Below, piece by piece: positions 1 to 8,189 of a DNA stretch of 64,000 bases. The stretch is from Parapedobacter sp042666505 (GTDB taxonomy: Bacteria; Bacteroidota; Bacteroidia; Sphingobacteriales; Sphingobacteriaceae): contig NZ_JBHTDN010000002.1 of the NCBI RefSeq assembly GCF_042666505.1, positions 124,001 through 188,000 of the forward strand, given 5' to 3'. Made by a program: the position numbers and the translations under genes. A model generated the notes under the pieces. The model was not told the DNA's origin. It saw only the letters and a list, made by a program, of their open reading frames with translations, and did not search any database. Every line of letters begins with the position of its first letter. The first letter of the stretch is position 1.

Positions 1-1264
1 GATAACTGCCCGTGTAATCAGCCAAAACGTGTGAGGGACGGGTTCCCCGCATCCGCGCCACATCTTCCTGCTGGGCAGTATCAGGGGTAGTGGCTTCCTC
101 CGATCCGTTACTTATCTGTGTATTCCAATTAACGAAGGGTAACCCAAGCATGCGATCGGCAATGAAATTCCGCACAACATTCGGAACGGGCGAGCTGTTC
201 TGGTTGGTCAAAACGACGATGCCCAACGAATCGGTTGGAAAAAAGCCCGTGCTAGCGGAGAAACCGTCGATATTGCCTCCGTGCTCTACCCGATAATGAC
301 CCCGGTAGGAAGCGATCATCCATCCCAGGCCGTAGTTGGAGATATGCACATCAGAATACTTCCCGGGAAGCCCATCTCCCATCACCATCTGAGAGCTTGC
401 CGCTTCACGCACATACGTGCGGGGAATCAACGCTTTACCTCCGAACTCACCCCCATTGATCCATAATTTGAGCCAATTCGCCATTTCCAATACGCTGCTG
501 TTTATGCTTCCCGCAGGCCCCATACCCCGAATCTCGAAATAAGGCACTTTTTCAATCGAATCTTTATCGGACACGACGTAGCCAAGGGATGCATCGGCAT
601 CACTTGCCATTTCGTTGACATCAAAATTGGATCGTCTCATACCTAGGGGTACAAGAAAGCGCTGCCGGATATTTTCCTCCCACGTCTTCCCGGTCATCCG
701 TTCTGCAATCATCCCTTGAGCGAGGTACATGAAATTGTTGTACTGCCACTTTGCCCGGACTTCTTCATTAGGCTCCATGTATTGGACGCGCCTCAGTAAA
801 CTGTCGCGGGCATCCGAGTTAAAAACATACCAAGAAAAATCATATCGCGATAACCCCGTACGGTGGGTCATAAGGTCCCGTACCGTCACTTGGCTTTCGC
901 GTCCATCCTTGAAACGGAGTGCAGGCAGGTACTCCCCTGCTTTATCACCCAGGGAAAGGCTATCGTCGAATAACGTTCCCAACAACGCGGCGGTAAACGC
1001 CTTGGTGGAGGAGCCGATTGCATACAACGTATGGGGCGTGGCCGGCAATCGCTTTTCATAATCCCGATAACCAAACCCTTTGGCATAGACTACGCTATCT
1101 TTATGGACGACGGCTACAGAAAAGCCCGCAACGTGGTAGTCATCGAGCAGTTTTTCCAGGAGTGAGTCGATTCCTGCCAACCGAGGATCTGGTTGGAGCG
1201 GCTGCGCTCGGGCAAACGTTGAAAACGCTATAAGCGTAATAAAAAGAAGTGAGCGTGTGTGCAT
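1..1264 (-). CDS. Serine hydrolase, beta-lactamase/transpeptidase fold (3' end missing)
   Basis: Exported serine hydrolase of the class C beta-lactamase/D-aminopeptidase/esterase superfamily. The gene runs off the left edge; about 421 residues are visible. An N-terminal signal peptide of about 21 residues ends ...FARAQ. All three family motifs are present: SxxK as SSTK (S85, K88; nucleophile and general base), a Tyr-x-Asn motif inside WQYNNFMY, and the His-Gly-Gly motif VEHGGNIDGF. The body matches the Beta-lactamase (PF00144) type, and more sequence would follow as in longer members with a C-terminal lipocalin-like domain. The substrate cannot be told from sequence; peptidoglycan peptides, D-amino-acid peptides and esters are all possible. 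It is divergent from ychF. Family is certain, function is not. Confidence 0.9.
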   Translation of the reverse strand, partial: MHTRSLLFITLIAFSTFARAQPLQPDPRLAGIDSLLEKLLDDYHVAGFSVAVVHKDSVVYAKGFGYRDYEKRLPATPHTLYAIGSSTKAFTAALLGTLFDDSLSLGDKAGEYLPALRFKDGRESQVTVRDLMTHRTGLSRYDFSWYVFNSDARDSLLRRVQYMEPNEEVRAKWQYNNFMYLAQGMIAERMTGKTWEENIRQRFLVPLGMRRSNFDVNEMASDADASLGYVVSDKDSIEKVPYFEIRGMGPAGSINSSVLEMANWLKLWINGGEFGGKALIPRTYVREAASSQMVMGDGLPGKYSDVHISNYGLGWMIASYRGHYRVEHGGNIDGFSASTGFFPTDSLGIVVLTNQNSSPVPNVVRNFIADRMLGLPFVNWNTQISNGSEEATTPDTAQQEDVARMRGTRPSHVLADYTGSY

Positions 1265-1309
1265 GGTTAACTATCGATTAAGGTGTTGTCATATCTACCG
1301 GTAAGACGT

Positions 1310-1317
1310 CAAATTTA
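1310..1317 (-). promoter_or_regulatory. Candidate -7 box for the serine hydrolase
   Basis: On the minus strand this reads TAAATTTG, a match to the Bacteroidota -7 consensus TAnnTTTG, 45 bp before the serine hydrolase ATG. I see no clear -33 TTG at the expected distance, so this is only a weak candidate. Confidence 0.35.
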
Positions 1318-1347
1318 GCAAATGGTTACGGATATCATACTTATTAT

Positions 1348-1355
1348 TATCTTTG
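1348..1355 (+). promoter_or_regulatory. Candidate -7 box of the ychF promoter
   Basis: TATCTTTG matches the Bacteroidota TAnnTTTG element exactly and lies 24 bp before the ychF ATG, which implies a short leader. The -33 region is not a clear TTTG. Confidence 0.5.
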
Positions 1356-1379
1356 CACCCGTTTAAATAGAGACAATCC

Positions 1380-2480
1380 ATGGCTTTACAGTGCGGCATC
1401 GTAGGCCTACCCAACGTAGGCAAATCCACTTTGTTCAACTGCCTTTCCAACGCGAAGGCACAGGCAGCTAACTTCCCATTCTGTACCATTGAACCCAACG
1501 TAGGGGTTATTACGGTACCGGACGAACGGTTGAATAAGCTGGCCGAATTGGTAAAACCGCAACGGGTAGTACCGAACACGATTGAGATCGTGGACATTGC
1601 CGGCTTGGTCAAGGGGGCGAGTAAGGGAGAAGGATTAGGCAACCAGTTCCTCGGAAACATCCGCAATACAGATGCAATCATCCACGTGCTGCGCTGCTTT
1701 GACGATGGAAATGTGGTACATGTGGATGGATCGGTGGATCCGGTTCGCGATAAGGAAATCATCGACACCGAATTACAGCTAAAGGATCTAGACACGGTAA
1801 TAAAACGCATCCAGCGGGTTGAAAAACAAGCTAAAACCGGCGGTGATAAAGAAGCCAAGCGGAGTTATGAAATTCTATCGGTGATTAAAAGCCACCTTGA
1901 ATCGGGTAAATCGGCACGTACAGCTCCGATATCGGAAGAAGACTTCGCTTTCATCAGCGATTTATCGCTCCTTACCGTAAAGCCCATCTTGTATGTATGC
2001 AACGTGGACGAAGGTTCTGTGAATACGGGAAACGCCTATGTAGAGCGGGTGAAAGAAGCCGTCAAAGACGAAAATGCGGAAGTACTGATTATTTCTGCCC
2101 AAATTGAATCGGAAATCGCTCAGTTGGACAGCTACGAAGAGCGGCAACTTTTTCTGGAAGATCTTGGCCTTACCGAATCAGGTGTCAATAAATTGATTCG
2201 GGCAGCATACCGGCTGTTAAATCTGGCAACGTACTTCACGGCCGGCGTACAGGAAGTGCGCGCCTGGACGATTGAAAATGGGTTCACTGCCCCCCAAGCC
2301 GCAGGTGTGATCCACACCGATTTCGAAAAGGGCTTCATCCGTGCTGAGGTTATCAAATACGACGATTTCATCAACTATGGTTCGGAAGCCGCCGTCAAGG
2401 AAGCCGGTAAGCTGGGCGTGGAAGGTAAAACCTACCTCGTGCAGGACGGAGACATCATGCACTTCCGGTTTAACGTTTAA
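1380..2480 (+). CDS. ychF: Redox-regulated ATPase/GTPase YchF
   Basis: Universal Obg-family P-loop NTPase of 366 residues, the usual YchF length. The G1 loop GLPNVGKST lies at residues 9-17. The NxxE-type replacement of the usual G4 motif gives YchF its preference for ATP. A C-terminal TGS domain (about 280-366) contains VIHTDFEKGFIRAEV. It is a cytoplasmic, ribosome-associated protein linked in other bacteria to stress responses and translation; its exact role is unsettled. It is monocistronic here, and the ATG follows a good -7 box. Confidence 0.97.
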   Translation: MALQCGIVGLPNVGKSTLFNCLSNAKAQAANFPFCTIEPNVGVITVPDERLNKLAELVKPQRVVPNTIEIVDIAGLVKGASKGEGLGNQFLGNIRNTDAIIHVLRCFDDGNVVHVDGSVDPVRDKEIIDTELQLKDLDTVIKRIQRVEKQAKTGGDKEAKRSYEILSVIKSHLESGKSARTAPISEEDFAFISDLSLLTVKPILYVCNVDEGSVNTGNAYVERVKEAVKDENAEVLIISAQIESEIAQLDSYEERQLFLEDLGLTESGVNKLIRAAYRLLNLATYFTAGVQEVRAWTIENGFTAPQAAGVIHTDFEKGFIRAEVIKYDDFINYGSEAAVKEAGKLGVEGKTYLVQDGDIMHFRFNV

Positions 2481-2505
2481 TCGCGATCATTTTGTCAATA
2501 AGAAT

Positions 2506-2535
2506 GCCCCCATCCCGTAATTGCGGGACAGGGGC
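2506..2535. other. GC-rich hairpin downstream of ychF
   Basis: The arms GCCCC..TCCCG and CGGGA..GGGGC can pair around a short loop just after the ychF stop. No T-run follows, so it is a poor intrinsic terminator on its own but could protect or end the ychF mRNA. The rest of the 372-base gap to the sigma factor is AT-rich and holds the promoter-like element at 2704-2761; I see no gene in it. Confidence 0.4.
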
Positions 2536-2703
2536 TCCATGTGTGCAGTCAATAGCGAAAGCCACAAAATTGCATCGGTTTTCCAAAAATCACAATGGGA
2601 GCAGTTTATTTCCGGATTTTTAACGGTGTAAATCCTAGTTTCCCGTTTTTTTTCGATTAATATCTCCCTACAGATCGCTTAAGTCGTTTTTTATATCGGC
2701 ATC

Positions 2704-2761
2704 TTTTTTTCTTTTTTCTTACCCCATCCCCCCGTTTTAACTGTATCTTCATATAGACGGG
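2704..2761 (+). promoter_or_regulatory. Repeated ECF-type promoter element, copy A (before the sigma gene)
   Basis: A T-rich tract (T7-C-T6-C-TT) is followed by ACCCC, fourteen bases later by ACTGTA, then an ATATA/GGG segment. The same arrangement, with identical spacing from T-tract to ACCCC (17 bases) and ACCCC to ACTGTA (19 bases), recurs at 3414-3470 before fecR. The two copies match at about 32 of 42 aligned positions. Two copies before the sigma and anti-sigma genes suggest an autoregulated promoter read by this sigma factor. That role is inferred. It lies about 107 bp before the ATG. Confidence 0.5.
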
Positions 2762-2852
2762 CGTCTCCTTTCGATGAATCAGGAAATATAGGTTCAATTA
2801 AGCGCCTGATATAAACTTAAAAGGAATCGGATAAATTCCCTAAATTCGTATT

Positions 2853-3449
2853 ATGCCCATGAGCAGCTATAACGATTTGAGCGACAATAAACTGGTCTCC
2901 CTGCTAAAAGAAGGAAACCGTGATGCGTTTACCGCGATTTATGACAGATACTTCTGGCTACTCCATAGGCATGCATACAAATGGGTACGCAATCGGGACG
3001 AAGCCGGCGATATTGTTCATGAGCTGTTTCTGCGACTTTGGGAAAAGCGAGATACACTTTCACCGGACGGTGGGCTTCCAGGTTATTTATACGCTTCCGT
3101 CCGCAACAAAATTTTTAATCAGATTGCCCACAACCGCGTTAAATCCGAATACCTGACTTCTCTTCAGGATTTCATACACCGTGGGGAATGCATTACCGAC
3201 CATCCGGTAAGAGAAAAGCTACTCGTTGAATTGATTGAACGCGAAATTGCCAGCATGCCCCGCCGGATGCGCGAGATATTTGACCTGAGTCGCAAACAAT
3301 TGCTGAGCCATCGGGAGATTTCGAGAGAGCTCAATATTTCTGAACAAACCGTCCGGAAGCATATTCAACATGCATTGAGAATATTGCGTGTCAACCTCGG
3401 ATTGCATTTTCTATTTTTTTTCTTTTTTTTACCCCCTACCTCACTTTAG
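2853..3449 (+). CDS. ECF RNA polymerase sigma factor, FecI-like (Bacteroidota SusCD-associated)
   Basis: Sigma-70 family factor of 198 residues. Region 2 occupies about residues 15-85 (core binding and -10 recognition, including DEAGDIVHELFLRLWEKR). Region 4 is at about 125-180 with the helix-turn-helix LSHREISRELNISEQTVRKH. It is expected to direct transcription of the SusC/SusD locus when released by the FecR protein encoded 43 bp downstream. An alternative ATG two codons later is equally possible. The C-terminus is odd: a run of Leu and Phe residues (LFFFFFFLPP), encoded by the T-tract of the second promoter-like element, whose TTTAGACTGTA core contains the stop codon. Confidence 0.95.
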   Translation: MPMSSYNDLSDNKLVSLLKEGNRDAFTAIYDRYFWLLHRHAYKWVRNRDEAGDIVHELFLRLWEKRDTLSPDGGLPGYLYASVRNKIFNQIAHNRVKSEYLTSLQDFIHRGECITDHPVREKLLVELIEREIASMPRRMREIFDLSRKQLLSHREISRELNISEQTVRKHIQHALRILRVNLGLHFLFFFFFLPPTSL

Positions 3450-3470
3450 ACTGTACTCCGTATAAAGGGT
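3414..3470 (+). promoter_or_regulatory. Repeated ECF-type promoter element, copy B (before fecR, inside the sigma gene 3' end)
   Basis: Second copy of the element at 2704-2761: T8-C-T8, ACCCC, then ACTGTA 19 bases on, followed by GTATAAAGGG. It overlaps the last codons and stop of the sigma gene and ends about 22 bp before the fecR ATG, so fecR could be transcribed separately from the sigma gene. The promoter role is inferred from duplication and placement. Confidence 0.5.
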
Positions 3471-3492
3471 TGGTCAGAAAATCCCGATTGCT

Positions 3493-4608
3493 ATGAACAC
3501 AAACCAGGCGAAGGCGTTATTGGAAAAATACCTAGCGGGCACCTGCACGAAAGAAGAAAAAGCGCTGCTGGAGACATGGTATCTGCAGCAGCAGCTGGGA
3601 GATTTTCAGGATTTAGACGACGCAGATCGGCTGCAGGACATGAAAAGAATACGCCGTTCCCTGCAAATGAGAAAAACAACCACGCGTCGTTTGTCTACGG
3701 GATTCATGCGAAAAGCCGCTGCCGTATTGGCCGTAGCTTTGATCACTGGCGGGCTCTATGTATACACTCGGAAAACGGACACGCTTTCACCGGCTGCTGT
3801 TGAACAGGCTAGCCTGGCGGTCCCGGGTGGCAACCGGGCGATCCTTAGCTTCGACAATGGAACCACGATAAATCTCAGCACCGATAAGGAAGGTATTATT
3901 GCCAAAGGAGGTACCGTGACCTATGACGATGGTACCGCATTGGCCAATCAGTCGGATGCGCAAGCCGGAACAATACGTCAAGCTTCGTTGACTACCCCCG
4001 CTGGCGGGCAGTATCGGATTACCCTGTCCGATGGCACACGAGTCTGGCTGAATGCCGCGACCACCCTGCGGTATCCCCTTACCTTCGTTGGCCGCGAACG
4101 ACGCGTGGAGGTGAGCGGAGAGGCGTATTTCGAGGTAGCAAACAATCCATCGGCTCCATTCAAGGTAAGTACCCTACAGCAAACCATCGAGGTGCTTGGA
4201 ACGCACTTCAATGTCTCGGCCTATGAAGACGACAAAACGACAAAAACCACCTTGCTGCAAGGATCCGTAAAAGTAAACAGCCCACATCGTTCAGAATACT
4301 TATTCCCCGGCCAACAAGCACAAGTTACCGCTGAAAGCATCCACATTACCGATCAGCTTGATTTGGAAAGCATTATTTCTTGGAAACAAGGTTATTTCAA
4401 ATTCAATGAAAACATAGAAGGCATTATGAACAAGATTGCCCGTTGGTACGATGTGGATGTGGTTTATCAAAACGGAGTAGACTTGCAGCAAACTTTTTCG
4501 GGAAAGATGTCACGATCAAGAGATCTCACCGATTTGCTGAAGCTCATGGAGATAACCGGCAGTGTACATTTCAAGATCGAGGGAAGGAGGGTAACCGTAA
4601 TGCCCTGA
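3493..4608 (+). CDS. FecR-family anti-sigma factor
   Basis: Inner-membrane regulator of 371 residues. The N-terminal cytoplasmic segment (1-73) is the sigma-binding part. A single transmembrane helix lies at about 74-91 (AAAVLAVALITGGLYVY). The periplasmic FecR domain is at about 165-265 (LSDGTRVWLNAATTLRYP, GEAYFEV) and the C-terminal DUF4974/STN-like domain at about 300-370. In this family, signal from the STN-containing SusC receptor passes to FecR, which then frees or activates the ECF sigma factor. The gene sits between sigma factor and susC, the standard order. Confidence 0.95.
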   Translation: MNTNQAKALLEKYLAGTCTKEEKALLETWYLQQQLGDFQDLDDADRLQDMKRIRRSLQMRKTTTRRLSTGFMRKAAAVLAVALITGGLYVYTRKTDTLSPAAVEQASLAVPGGNRAILSFDNGTTINLSTDKEGIIAKGGTVTYDDGTALANQSDAQAGTIRQASLTTPAGGQYRITLSDGTRVWLNAATTLRYPLTFVGRERRVEVSGEAYFEVANNPSAPFKVSTLQQTIEVLGTHFNVSAYEDDKTTKTTLLQGSVKVNSPHRSEYLFPGQQAQVTAESIHITDQLDLESIISWKQGYFKFNENIEGIMNKIARWYDVDVVYQNGVDLQQTFSGKMSRSRDLTDLLKLMEITGSVHFKIEGRRVTVMP

Positions 4609-4642
4609 GCAACGTAAAATTTTTCGAGGGTTCCGGAGAAAA

Positions 4643-4670
4643 GCCGGAAGTGATTGGACCCACTTCCGGC
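4643..4670. other. Perfect 10-bp hairpin between fecR and susC
   Basis: GCCGGAAGTG and CACTTCCGGC form a perfect 10-bp stem with an 8-base loop, 35 bp after the fecR stop and 88 bp before the susC start. No T-run follows. It may reduce read-through or stabilise the susC message; neither role can be decided from sequence. Confidence 0.5.
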
Positions 4671-4757
4671 AGAATGTTCGGTTCACCTCGTCCGGCAATA
4701 CCGGAGATAAATAATTGATGGACTATTTATCAGACTAAAATCCAAACATTCAAAGAT

Positions 4758-7700
4758 ATGTTTTTTTATACGGAAGTCAAGATCCAAGATTACCGCCGTG
4801 TGATGTTGGCTATACTGACACTCCAGCCAATTTTTAGCCGGATCGGTCCGGAAACGAAAGGGAGACTGATTATGCGGATAAAGTTATTCTTACTCTTCAC
4901 CACAGTCGCGATCGTACAGGTTTCAGCCCATGATCTTTTTGCCCAAAAAGCTACGCTTGATGAGACGAATAGCCCTTTGGAAAAGATCATAGAGAAATTA
5001 CGCGATCAAAGCGGCTACGATTTTTTTTACAACAATGCGCTTTTAAAAAAAGCAAAGCGGGTTACGATAAAGGTAACGGATGCACCGCTTGAGGAAGTGT
5101 TGGAGAAGTGTTTTGCCGGACAGCCATTCACGTATGTAGTACTCGATAATGCCGTAATTATCAGAGAAGTCAAGAACCCAACCAAAGATCCGGCTGGATC
5201 GGCCCCAAAAAAAACCAGCCAACAGGCGGTTGCAGGAAAAGTCAGCGATGCGTCGGCACCTTTGTCGGGTGTGTCTGTGAGGATCAAAGGAACCAACCGG
5301 GGTACGTCTACCGATACCGACGGCAGCTATTCGTTAACCAACGTTTTGCCGGATGCTGTATTGGTTTTCTCATTAATGGGAATGAAGACCCAAGAAGTGC
5401 CTGTCGATCATCGAACGGTGATTAATGTAACCTTGCAGGAAGAAACATTGGAAATGGAAGAAATGGTCGTAGTCGGATACGGCACACAGAAAAAAGTGAA
5501 TCTAACGGGCTCGGTTTCCAGCGTCATCATGAATCAGGTGGCGAAGAAAACCGTCAGCCAGACTTCCCAATTACTCGCGGGCGAAATCAGCGGCCTTACG
5601 GTTACGCAGGGATCCGGAAACCCCGGAGGGAATTTAGCAGAGCTCAACGTTCGCGGACCGGGAACTTTCAGCGATGCAGGGAATTCCCCGTTGGTGCTGG
5701 TAGACGGGATTGCTTCTTCCATTAATTCTGTTAACCCGAACGATATTGCCAGCATCTCCGTGCTTAAAGATGCCGCCTCGGCGGCAATCTACGGATCAAG
5801 GGGGGCCAATGGCGTAATATTGATCACAACGAAAACCGGAAAACAGGGCCGGATGCAGGTCCAATATGATTCATATATAGGAAAGCAAACGCCCATGGAA
5901 CTGCCCCATTATGTAGATTCATGGGTGTATGCGGAGGCATGGAACGAGGCAAACCGGAATGTGGGCGCCGGCCCCCGGTTCTCACAAGCGGAGATTGAAA
6001 AGTTCAAATCGGGTGAGGATCCCGATAATTACCCCAACAGCCACCATGTGAAAGATCTTTTCCATACCGGAAGCGGCTTCCAGACCAAACATAACCTGAC
6101 TGCGAGCGGCGGATCCGAAGGAATCAGGTACCTGGTCTCCACGGGTTATCTAAGGCAAGACGGTCTCATTGCCAAGAACTATTACGATCGGTACGATATC
6201 CGGGCAAATATAAACGCCAATCTGAGCGACCGTTTGAGATTGAATGCGATACTCAGGGGAACGTATTCTTTACTTCGCGAACCGGCACGCGTAGGGCTTA
6301 CCGGTACAGGCGATATGGATGCACTGATCGCCTCCGCTTTTTCGAGGAATGCCACCGTTCCAAAAAGAAGATCGGACGGCACGTACGGTACCTGGATGGG
6401 ACACCCCGGACCCTGGGAAGCGCTTGACGGCGAGTCTTTTTACCAGAATCGCATTGGAAGCTTTGCCAATAACGCTTCACTGGAGTGGGATGCCCTTAAG
6501 TCACTTAAAATCACCGGAAGAATAGGCTATAACCAAGAGTATTCACAAGAACGACTTTTCGGTGCCGAAACGGCATCTAGTCCGGACCTTGTTTTCGGTC
6601 CCTCCACCGGTGAGGTGAACATGGGTACCAGTCGCTACCTCATTATGGATGCCTTCGCTAATTACGACAAAACATTTGGAACCCATCACGTGCAGATCAT
6701 GGGCGGATATTCGCAGGAGATTTACAATGACGATTTGCTCGGGGCTTTCCGTGATCATTTCCCCACCAATACGATTTATGTGCTGGACGCTGCTTCACCG
6801 GAAAATGACAGCAATTGGGACACGCAATCTACGTGGAAACTACGGTCATATTTCGGAAGGGTTAATTATGCATTTAAAGACCGGTACCTGCTGGAGGGAA
6901 ATTTACGATTCGACGGATCTTCACGTTTTGCAAAGGGAAAAAGGTACGGCTTGTTCCCTTCCTTATCGGCTGGGTGGATCATATCCGACGAACCGTTTTT
7001 CAATGTCCCTTGGATAACTACCCTTAAATTGCGTGGCTCCTACGGCGTGCTCGGCAATCAACAGATCGGAACGTACCCTTATCAGCGCGCGCTCTCACCG
7101 GACCACCGGTATTTCGTAGGGGGCGTTGTCCAGCCCGCCATAGCATTGGACGAATTGCCTTTCGAGGATATCACCTGGGAAACCACGGAAATTACCAACG
7201 GGGGGGTCGATGTCGTTCTGGCCGACGGAAAACTCAGTCTCTCCGTGGATCACTATTATAAAAAGACCTACGATATTCTTTATAGCTTAACCGTTTCCTC
7301 CGTTCTGGGGATGGCTACAGGTGATCAAAATGCGGGCGCTGTGGGCAACCGGGGTTGGGACTTCGACCTTAGCTATCGGAATACCGTGGGCAGCTTTTCT
7401 TATTCCATCAGCCCGAAATTTTCAATCGTCCGCAATCGGGTACTTAGCTTGGCCAATGTAGAAAGAGACATCGCTCAGGGATTATTTGTCGGAGAACCTC
7501 TGTTTTCTCACTATGGATATGAAACGGAAGGACTTTTTGTCGATGAGCAGGATATCGCAAACTATGCCGTACAGAACTATCCGGCAAAACCGGGTTATAT
7601 TCGATATAAAGACATCAGCGGCCCCGAGGGCACACCAGATGGACGGATAACTTCGCAATACGACCGGAAAGTACTGGGCTCCCGATTCCCCAGGTATTCC

Positions 7701-8177
7701 TACGGAATGGGAATAACGGCCGACTACAAAGGATTCGACCTGTATCTGCAATTTCAGGGTCTTGGAGGGAACAAGAAAATTACCTCCGGCAAACGACTTC
7801 CGTTTTATAATCAGGGGAATGTAGAACAATGGCACATGGACGAACGCTGGACGGAGGAGAATCCGGACCGAAATGCGAAATTCCCACGTTTGGAAGAGAC
7901 CTTTCAGCGTCCGCCGTATGACGTAGACGTTCTGCAATATTGGCTTTTGGATGCTAGCTTTTTACGAGTCAAGAATCTTCAGCTGGGCTACAATTTTCCA
8001 GGCCTGAAATCGGACCGGATCAGCCAGATGCGTATCTATCTAAGCGGGGAAAACCTCTACACGTTCGATCACTACCGACCCGGCTGGGATCCGGAATTGG
8101 AAACCAGTGTCGGCAGCAACCTGTGGGTGAATCCGCTGACCAAGGTCTGGAGCCTGGGTATCCATGCTAACTTTTAA
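4758..8177 (+). CDS. SusC/RagA-family TonB-linked outer-membrane transporter with STN signalling domain
   Basis: TonB-dependent outer-membrane channel that forms a pair with the SusD lipoprotein and imports oligosaccharides or similar ligands. Domain order: an N-terminal extension and signal peptide (MRIKLFLLFTTVAIVQVSA, residues 39-57, cleaved near FAQ), an STN/secretin-type domain (about 65-130; signals to FecR), a carboxypeptidase-like domain (about 155-230), the plug beginning after EEMVVVGYGTQKK, and a 22-strand barrel ending in ...WSLGIHANF with terminal Phe. The length of 1139 residues is usual for the STN-bearing subgroup. The start is uncertain: ATG at 4872 would place the signal peptide at the N-terminus, but such extensions are common in this family. 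susD follows after 12 bp. Confidence 0.96.
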   Translation: MFFYTEVKIQDYRRVMLAILTLQPIFSRIGPETKGRLIMRIKLFLLFTTVAIVQVSAHDLFAQKATLDETNSPLEKIIEKLRDQSGYDFFYNNALLKKAKRVTIKVTDAPLEEVLEKCFAGQPFTYVVLDNAVIIREVKNPTKDPAGSAPKKTSQQAVAGKVSDASAPLSGVSVRIKGTNRGTSTDTDGSYSLTNVLPDAVLVFSLMGMKTQEVPVDHRTVINVTLQEETLEMEEMVVVGYGTQKKVNLTGSVSSVIMNQVAKKTVSQTSQLLAGEISGLTVTQGSGNPGGNLAELNVRGPGTFSDAGNSPLVLVDGIASSINSVNPNDIASISVLKDAASAAIYGSRGANGVILITTKTGKQGRMQVQYDSYIGKQTPMELPHYVDSWVYAEAWNEANRNVGAGPRFSQAEIEKFKSGEDPDNYPNSHHVKDLFHTGSGFQTKHNLTASGGSEGIRYLVSTGYLRQDGLIAKNYYDRYDIRANINANLSDRLRLNAILRGTYSLLREPARVGLTGTGDMDALIASAFSRNATVPKRRSDGTYGTWMGHPGPWEALDGESFYQNRIGSFANNASLEWDALKSLKITGRIGYNQEYSQERLFGAETASSPDLVFGPSTGEVNMGTSRYLIMDAFANYDKTFGTHHVQIMGGYSQEIYNDDLLGAFRDHFPTNTIYVLDAASPENDSNWDTQSTWKLRSYFGRVNYAFKDRYLLEGNLRFDGSSRFAKGKRYGLFPSLSAGWIISDEPFFNVPWITTLKLRGSYGVLGNQQIGTYPYQRALSPDHRYFVGGVVQPAIALDELPFEDITWETTEITNGGVDVVLADGKLSLSVDHYYKKTYDILYSLTVSSVLGMATGDQNAGAVGNRGWDFDLSYRNTVGSFSYSISPKFSIVRNRVLSLANVERDIAQGLFVGEPLFSHYGYETEGLFVDEQDIANYAVQNYPAKPGYIRYKDISGPEGTPDGRITSQYDRKVLGSRFPRYSYGMGITADYKGFDLYLQFQGLGGNKKITSGKRLPFYNQGNVEQWHMDERWTEENPDRNAKFPRLEETFQRPPYDVDVLQYWLLDASFLRVKNLQLGYNFPGLKSDRISQMRIYLSGENLYTFDHYRPGWDPELETSVGSNLWVNPLTKVWSLGIHANF

Positions 8178-8189
8178 TACCGAACGCAA

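Noticed and set aside
1295..1858. Antisense ORF of 187 codons over ychF
   Set aside because: Entirely inside the well-supported ychF gene plus its promoter; no protein-like features.
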